From Endobugula sp965214375 (GTDB taxonomy: Bacteria > Pseudomonadota > Gammaproteobacteria > Pseudomonadales > Cellvibrionaceae): a stretch of 64,000 bases of DNA. The notes below the pieces were generated by a model. It was not told the DNA's origin. It did not search any database and was given only the letters and a program-made list of their open reading frames with translations. This document shows positions 60,726-64,000 of this stretch, in pieces; position 1 is the stretch's first letter; every line of letters starts with the position of its first letter. Location: positions 930,001 to 994,000 of the forward strand of contig OZ243947.1 in the NCBI GenBank assembly GCA_965214375.1, written 5' to 3'. The position numbers and the translations under genes were made by a program.

Positions 60726-61999
60726 ATGGAAAACAAAATTATAGGTTCAAAAAAAAACAAATACTCTTTATCCATCACAATTTTCCCGGGCAATACCGCT
60801 ATTTAACACAATACTACGCCAAACAAGCCGATTGGCAAGTGTATGCGGTAGGGGAAAAAAGCTGTATTAAACGACAGCTTCATTTGGTACCTGAAAACAT
60901 TACTATTCTGGGGTACGACCTTAAAAAGTCTCAGAAGGATTCCATCAGCCCTCGTTTACAACATTTTGCCAATCACGTAGATCGTGCCGCTGCCATAGAA
61001 AAGTTATTGATACGTCAACGCGCTAAAGGACTTAACCCGGATGTTATTCTGGCCCATCCCGGATGGGGAGAAGTATTGTATTTGCAAGAAATATTCCCTC
61101 ATGCCAAGCTTATTTGCTATTTTGAATTTTTCTTTAGCACGCTAAAAAACAATATAAACTTTGATCCGGAATTTCCGTCAACTTACCAAAAACAGGTGAG
61201 TTTTCGTATGTCGAACACCGCCTGTCTATTGGCGTTGGATAGCTGTGATGTAGGTGTATCACCCACCTATTGGCAAAGGAGCAGCCAACCACAAGCGTTT
61301 CATACAAAAATAAAAGTCATCCATGATGGCATAGATACTACTACTGTTAAGCCGACAAAAGCCTCTCAAATAAACTTTAAGCAAAGCTCACAAGGCGATA
61401 TTACCTTATCCAACAACGATGAAATCATTAGCTACTCAGTCAGAAATCTGGAGCCATCCAGAGGCTTTCATCGCTTTATGCGCGCCTTAACCAAATTACA
61501 AAAAATAAGGCCTCAAGCATGGTTTGTGATCGTTGGGGGAGACGAACAAAGCTATTCAAGTCGGCCTGAATCTGGCACATGGAAAGAAGCGATGCTATCT
61601 GAAGTGAAAGACCAATTGGATATGTCGAGAATTCTCTTTACCGGGAAAATACCCTACCCAACACTGCTAGATTTATTTTCGTTAACCAGCCTTCATGTAT
61701 ATTGGACAACATCGTTTGTTTTATCTTGGTCACTAATGGAAGCCATGGGCTGTAAAGCACCGATACTGGCATCTTCTACACCGCCCGTTAAAGAGGTCAT
61801 TGATGATGGGGAAAATGGTATATTATTTGATTTTTTTGATGAGCAAGCACTGATCGACAAGTTCACACACCTACTCGCGTCAAAAACGTTACGCACCGCT
61901 ATTGGAAACACGGCTCGGGAAACTATCAAGAAAAAGTATGACTACAGTACTATATGCCTACCAAAACACACCGAGTTAATTGACAATGTGTTATCTTAA
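60726..61999 (+). CDS. Glycosyltransferase family 4-type protein, N-terminal frameshift likely
   Basis: A GT4/GT-B type enzyme that probably builds an extracellular or LPS glycan. The continuous frame from 60839 to 61999 contains the C-terminal Rossmann fold with NLEPSRGFHRFMRAL and EAMGCKAPILASSTPPVKEV. The usual start of the family, ILFIHHNFPGQYRYLTQYYA, is found just upstream in the same frame but lies after an A9 run (60749-60757); one more A would join it to ATG 60726. So this gene also carries a homopolymer frameshift, or starts later at GTG 60839 and lacks the first strand. The donor and acceptor sugars cannot be told. Confidence 0.72.
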
Positions 62000-62041
62000 A
62001 GCATTAATAATTTTTATAATGCAGCGACAACAAGAATACAC

Positions 62042-62075
62042 AAAAAACCGGATAAAATAACTCATACCCGGCTTT
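62042..62075 (-). terminator. Terminator-like hairpin after sdhD
   Basis: Read on the minus strand, aaagccgg pairs with ccggtttt across a short loop and is followed by a T-run. It lies 20 bases past the sdhD stop and ends the sucC-sucD-sdhC-sdhD unit. Confidence 0.6.
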
Positions 62076-62095
62076 GATATAACAACGTTGGGAAT

Positions 62096-62422
62096 TTAAA
62101 ACAGCAGTAATAAACCCCATACGAGATAAGCTGCGCTAACAAGTACTGTCACTCCCATCATTAACATCGGAGGAATGCCGAACTTTTCAGCGTAATCGCC
62201 AGTAATTTGCCAACCAGCAAGCACGGAATTCAATGCCGCAAAGAGTAACGTCACCGCCAAATAGACTTTAAATCCAGTATTAGCCAACAATGCCATTAAA
62301 CGTTCATAAGCAAAACCACCGTCAACTAAATGGACGAGCAGCACAATACCGAAGATAACAAAAGTGGCATTACTGATACGTTGAAATGCCCATTGCTGAA
62401 CACCGTTTTTGATTATACCCAT
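62096..62422 (-). CDS. sdhD: Succinate dehydrogenase membrane anchor SdhD-like (haem ligand His replaced)
   Basis: This 108-residue three-helix protein starts at ATG 62422, which overlaps the sdhC stop by ten bases. It matches the SdhD shape: QQWAFQRISNAT at the N-terminus, three hydrophobic helices, and AGWQITGDYAEKFG before the last helix (compare GMWQVLTDY of E. coli). The position of the haem b axial His71 of E. coli SdhD is Asn65 here. A longer frame to 62476 lies inside sdhC. No sdhA or sdhB follows; downstream is a convergent glycosyltransferase gene. It is an intact frame, so a divergent or haem-free anchor is as likely as decay. Confidence 0.8.
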   Translation of the reverse strand: MGIIKNGVQQWAFQRISNATFVIFGIVLLVHLVDGGFAYERLMALLANTGFKVYLAVTLLFAALNSVLAGWQITGDYAEKFGIPPMLMMGVTVLVSAAYLVWGLLLLF

Positions 62423-62793
62423 ACCAATACTCCCGCCAAAACACTTAAAATGATACCCACAACAATGGCAGTCCAAGAAATCATCTTGCCACCGGCAAAA
62501 TCTTCAAAATAGCCAAAGTCCTGAATAATATGCTTAACCGTACCAGCACAGTAGTACCCAAAGGCGGTCAAAAGGCCCCAAGCAACAAATTGTGCAAGAA
62601 AGTGGGTTTCCAGAATGGAAGCCAGAATGGTGTAATTGTCTTTGCTCTGTAAAACATAGCAGAGTACAAACAGTAAAAAGCCTAAACCCACCCAACTAAT
62701 CACTGCACAAACGCGGTGTAGGATTGAGGCAATGGCGGTTACCGGGAATCTCACTGTTCCCAAATCAAGGTTAACTGGTCTTTTATCGTTCAT
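62413..62793 (-). CDS. sdhC: Succinate dehydrogenase cytochrome b556 subunit SdhC-like (haem ligand His replaced)
   Basis: This 126-residue three-helix subunit begins MNDKRPVNLDLGTVRFPVTA, and IASILHRV retains the quinone-site Ser23, His26 and Arg27. The haem b axial ligand, His84 of E. coli (in AYHVVVGIRH), aligns with Tyr81 here (GYYCAGTVKH), while the later His88 and Asp92 remain. It overlaps sdhD by ten bases. It follows sucD by about 84 bases on the same strand, which is not the usual sdhCDAB-sucAB-lpd-sucCD order. The frame is open throughout. Confidence 0.83.
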   Translation of the reverse strand: MNDKRPVNLDLGTVRFPVTAIASILHRVCAVISWVGLGFLLFVLCYVLQSKDNYTILASILETHFLAQFVAWGLLTAFGYYCAGTVKHIIQDFGYFEDFAGGKMISWTAIVVGIILSVLAGVLVWV

Positions 62794-62877
62794 ATCATAC
62801 CTCCAGTGGTGATGAGGGTAATGTTGAGGCCAAAGTCATAGCAAGTGCCACGACTCCGACCCCGTTTTTTGTTGCTA

Positions 62878-63750
62878 TTACCAACCAGTAATTTCTTTCA
62901 ATGCAGAACCAACATCTGCCAAGCTGCGAACGGTTTTAACACCCGCATCTTCCAAGGCTGCAAATTTCTCATCTGCTGTACCTTTACCGCCAGAGATAAT
63001 TGCTCCTGCATGACCCATACGCTTACCTGGAGGTGCGGTTACACCCGCGATGTAAGACACGACAGGTTTCGTCACATTTTCTTTAATGAATGCCGCTGCT
63101 TCTTCTTCCGAAGTGCCACCGATTTCACCGATCATGACAATCGCTTCAGTCTCAGGGTCTTCCTGGAACATAGTCAAAATATCGATGAAGTTTGAACCCG
63201 GGATTGGATCACCACCGATACCCACACAGGTGGATTGACCAAAGCCAGCATCCGTTGTTTGTTTCACGGCTTCATAAGTTAACGTACCGGAACGAGATAC
63301 GATACCCACTTTACCAGGCAAGTGAATGTGGCCTGGCATAATACCAATCTTACATTCTCCTGGTGTAATCACACCCGGGCAGTTAGGGCCAATCATGCGT
63401 ACGCCTTTTTTCTCAACGTATTCTTTAGCCACTAACATATCCAGCGTTGGAATACCTTCAGTAATGGTAATGATCAATTCAATACCAGCATCCGCCGCTT
63501 CAATGATCGAGTCTTTACAGAACGGTGCAGGCACATAAATAACGGTCGCTGTTGCACCTGTCGCGGCTACAGCTTCTTTAACCGTATTAAACACCGGCAA
63601 ATCCAAGTGAGTGGTACCACCCTTACCTGGTGTTACACCACCAACCATTTGCGTACCATAGGCAATCGCCTGCTCAGAGTGGAAAGTACCGTTAGAACCG
63701 GTAAAACCCTGACAAATAACTTTCGTATCTTTGTTAATTAAAATAGACAT
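62878..63750 (-). CDS. sucD: Succinyl-CoA ligase subunit alpha
   Basis: This 290-residue alpha subunit works with SucC to make succinate and ATP or GTP from succinyl-CoA. The CoA-binding domain opens MSILINKDTKVICQGFTGSN; the phosphohistidine loop GIGGDPIPGSNFIDIL and the segment AGVTAPPGKRMGHAGAIISG are intact. Its ATG overlaps the sucC stop (TAATG), so expression is coupled. The start is well supported by homologue length. Confidence 0.97.
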   Translation of the reverse strand: MSILINKDTKVICQGFTGSNGTFHSEQAIAYGTQMVGGVTPGKGGTTHLDLPVFNTVKEAVAATGATATVIYVPAPFCKDSIIEAADAGIELIITITEGIPTLDMLVAKEYVEKKGVRMIGPNCPGVITPGECKIGIMPGHIHLPGKVGIVSRSGTLTYEAVKQTTDAGFGQSTCVGIGGDPIPGSNFIDILTMFQEDPETEAIVMIGEIGGTSEEEAAAFIKENVTKPVVSYIAGVTAPPGKRMGHAGAIISGGKGTADEKFAALEDAGVKTVRSLADVGSALKEITGW

Positions 63751-64000
63751 TATTTGCCCTCCGCAGCAGCAACCACTTTTTCAGCTGCATCTGTTAATGA
63801 TGTTGCACCCACCAAATTCAGTGTGCTCTCATCCAATAATTTTTTACCCGCATCCGCATTGGTGCCTTCAAGGCGAACAACCACAGGGACTTCAACACCC
63901 ACTTCTTCAACAGCACCACTAATACCTTCAGCGATCATGTCACAACGCACGATACCACCAAAAATATTCACCAATACCGCTTTAACATTGCTGTCAGAAA
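63750..64000 (-). CDS. sucC: Succinyl-CoA ligase subunit beta (C-terminal part)
   Basis: Only the last 83 codons are in the window; the frame runs off the right edge. The C-terminal ligase domain shows LVNIFGGIVRCDMIAEGI and VPVVVRLEGTNADAGKKLL. It ends at a TAA whose last base begins the sucD ATG. Confidence 0.96.
   Translation of the reverse strand, partial: SDSNVKAVLVNIFGGIVRCDMIAEGISGAVEEVGVEVPVVVRLEGTNADAGKKLLDESTLNLVGATSLTDAAEKVVAAAEGK

Noticed and set aside
33227..60757. Sequencing errors as the whole explanation
   Set aside because: Housekeeping genes over 30 kb show almost no lesion, and fumarase and tauE have deletions that read error cannot make. Some homopolymer indels may still be errors.

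Overview
The window is chromosomal DNA of a gammaproteobacterium, probably from the Cellvibrionales/Pseudomonadales side. The evidence is the rpoE-mucA-mucB-mucC-mucD cluster followed by lepA-lepB-DUF4845-rnc-era-recO, divergent nadB, the sdhE/ygfX/ygfZ neighbourhood, a CbrA-like symporter-kinase and a FumA-type class I fumarase. The DNA is AT-leaning. No rRNA, tRNA, CRISPR array or insertion sequence was seen. The taxonomic placement is inference from gene order and protein resemblance only.

Layout. 1-3.7 kb: a partial secreted protein, a cyclic-nucleotide-binding-domain protein, and an HDOD protein overlapping sthA. 3.7-13.6 kb (minus strand): the envelope-stress sigma factor and its regulators (rpoE, rseA, rseB, rseC, mucD), then lepA, lepB, DUF4845, rnc, era, recO. 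13.7-18.7 kb: nadB, ygfX, sdhE, ygfZ, a DUF4124 protein, ung and a secreted cyclophilin. 18.7-26.8 kb: a tauE/safE remnant, chrA and an acetate-type module (LuxR-type regulator, symporter-hybrid kinase, DUF4212 protein, sodium:solute symporter). 26.8-33.1 kb: a long inverted repeat, a small membrane protein, msrA, a pair of tiny genes, dinG, an acyltransferase and pyrB. 33.2-38.1 kb: a broken multidomain gene (LVIVD/beta-propeller, Ig-like, c-type haem and Cys-rich domains). 38.2-43.1 kb: sbcB, an OmpA-domain protein, a degenerate class I fumarase, a coiled-coil membrane protein and a small conserved protein. 43.2-60.6 kb (minus strand): a type I secretion/RTX locus in the order hlyB-hlyD-hlyC-membrane protein-giant RTX. 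60.7-64 kb: a glycosyltransferase, then sdhD-sdhC-sucD-sucC (minus strand).

The main biological story is selective decay. Across the first 33 kb essentially every housekeeping frame is intact. The exceptions are a homopolymer frameshift at the end of ygfX and the tauE remnant. Between 33 and 61 kb, nearly every accessory gene is interrupted, while the flanking housekeeping frames (sbcB, sdhCD, sucCD) are open. The fumarase has a frameshift plus an in-frame loss of about 49 codons. The Ig/cytochrome gene has seven lesions. The giant RTX gene (about 4,100 codons) has seven. hlyB, hlyD and hlyC are each broken. Most of the in-frame stops are explained by a single coding-strand G-to-T change (GAA to TAA, GGA to TGA). 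One such change apparently destroyed the hlyB stop and the hlyD start at once, at a former ATGA overlap. This reads as recent, still-recognisable loss of a large secreted-protein system.

The RTX protein is unusual even when reconstructed. It has three distinct families of short tandem repeats (25, 19 and about 20 residues), a helical repeat block, glycine-zipper segments and a terminal calcium-binding RTX domain. A second oddity is the sdhCD pair downstream of sucCD: it lacks adjacent sdhAB, and the positions of both haem b axial histidines appear to be Tyr and Asn.
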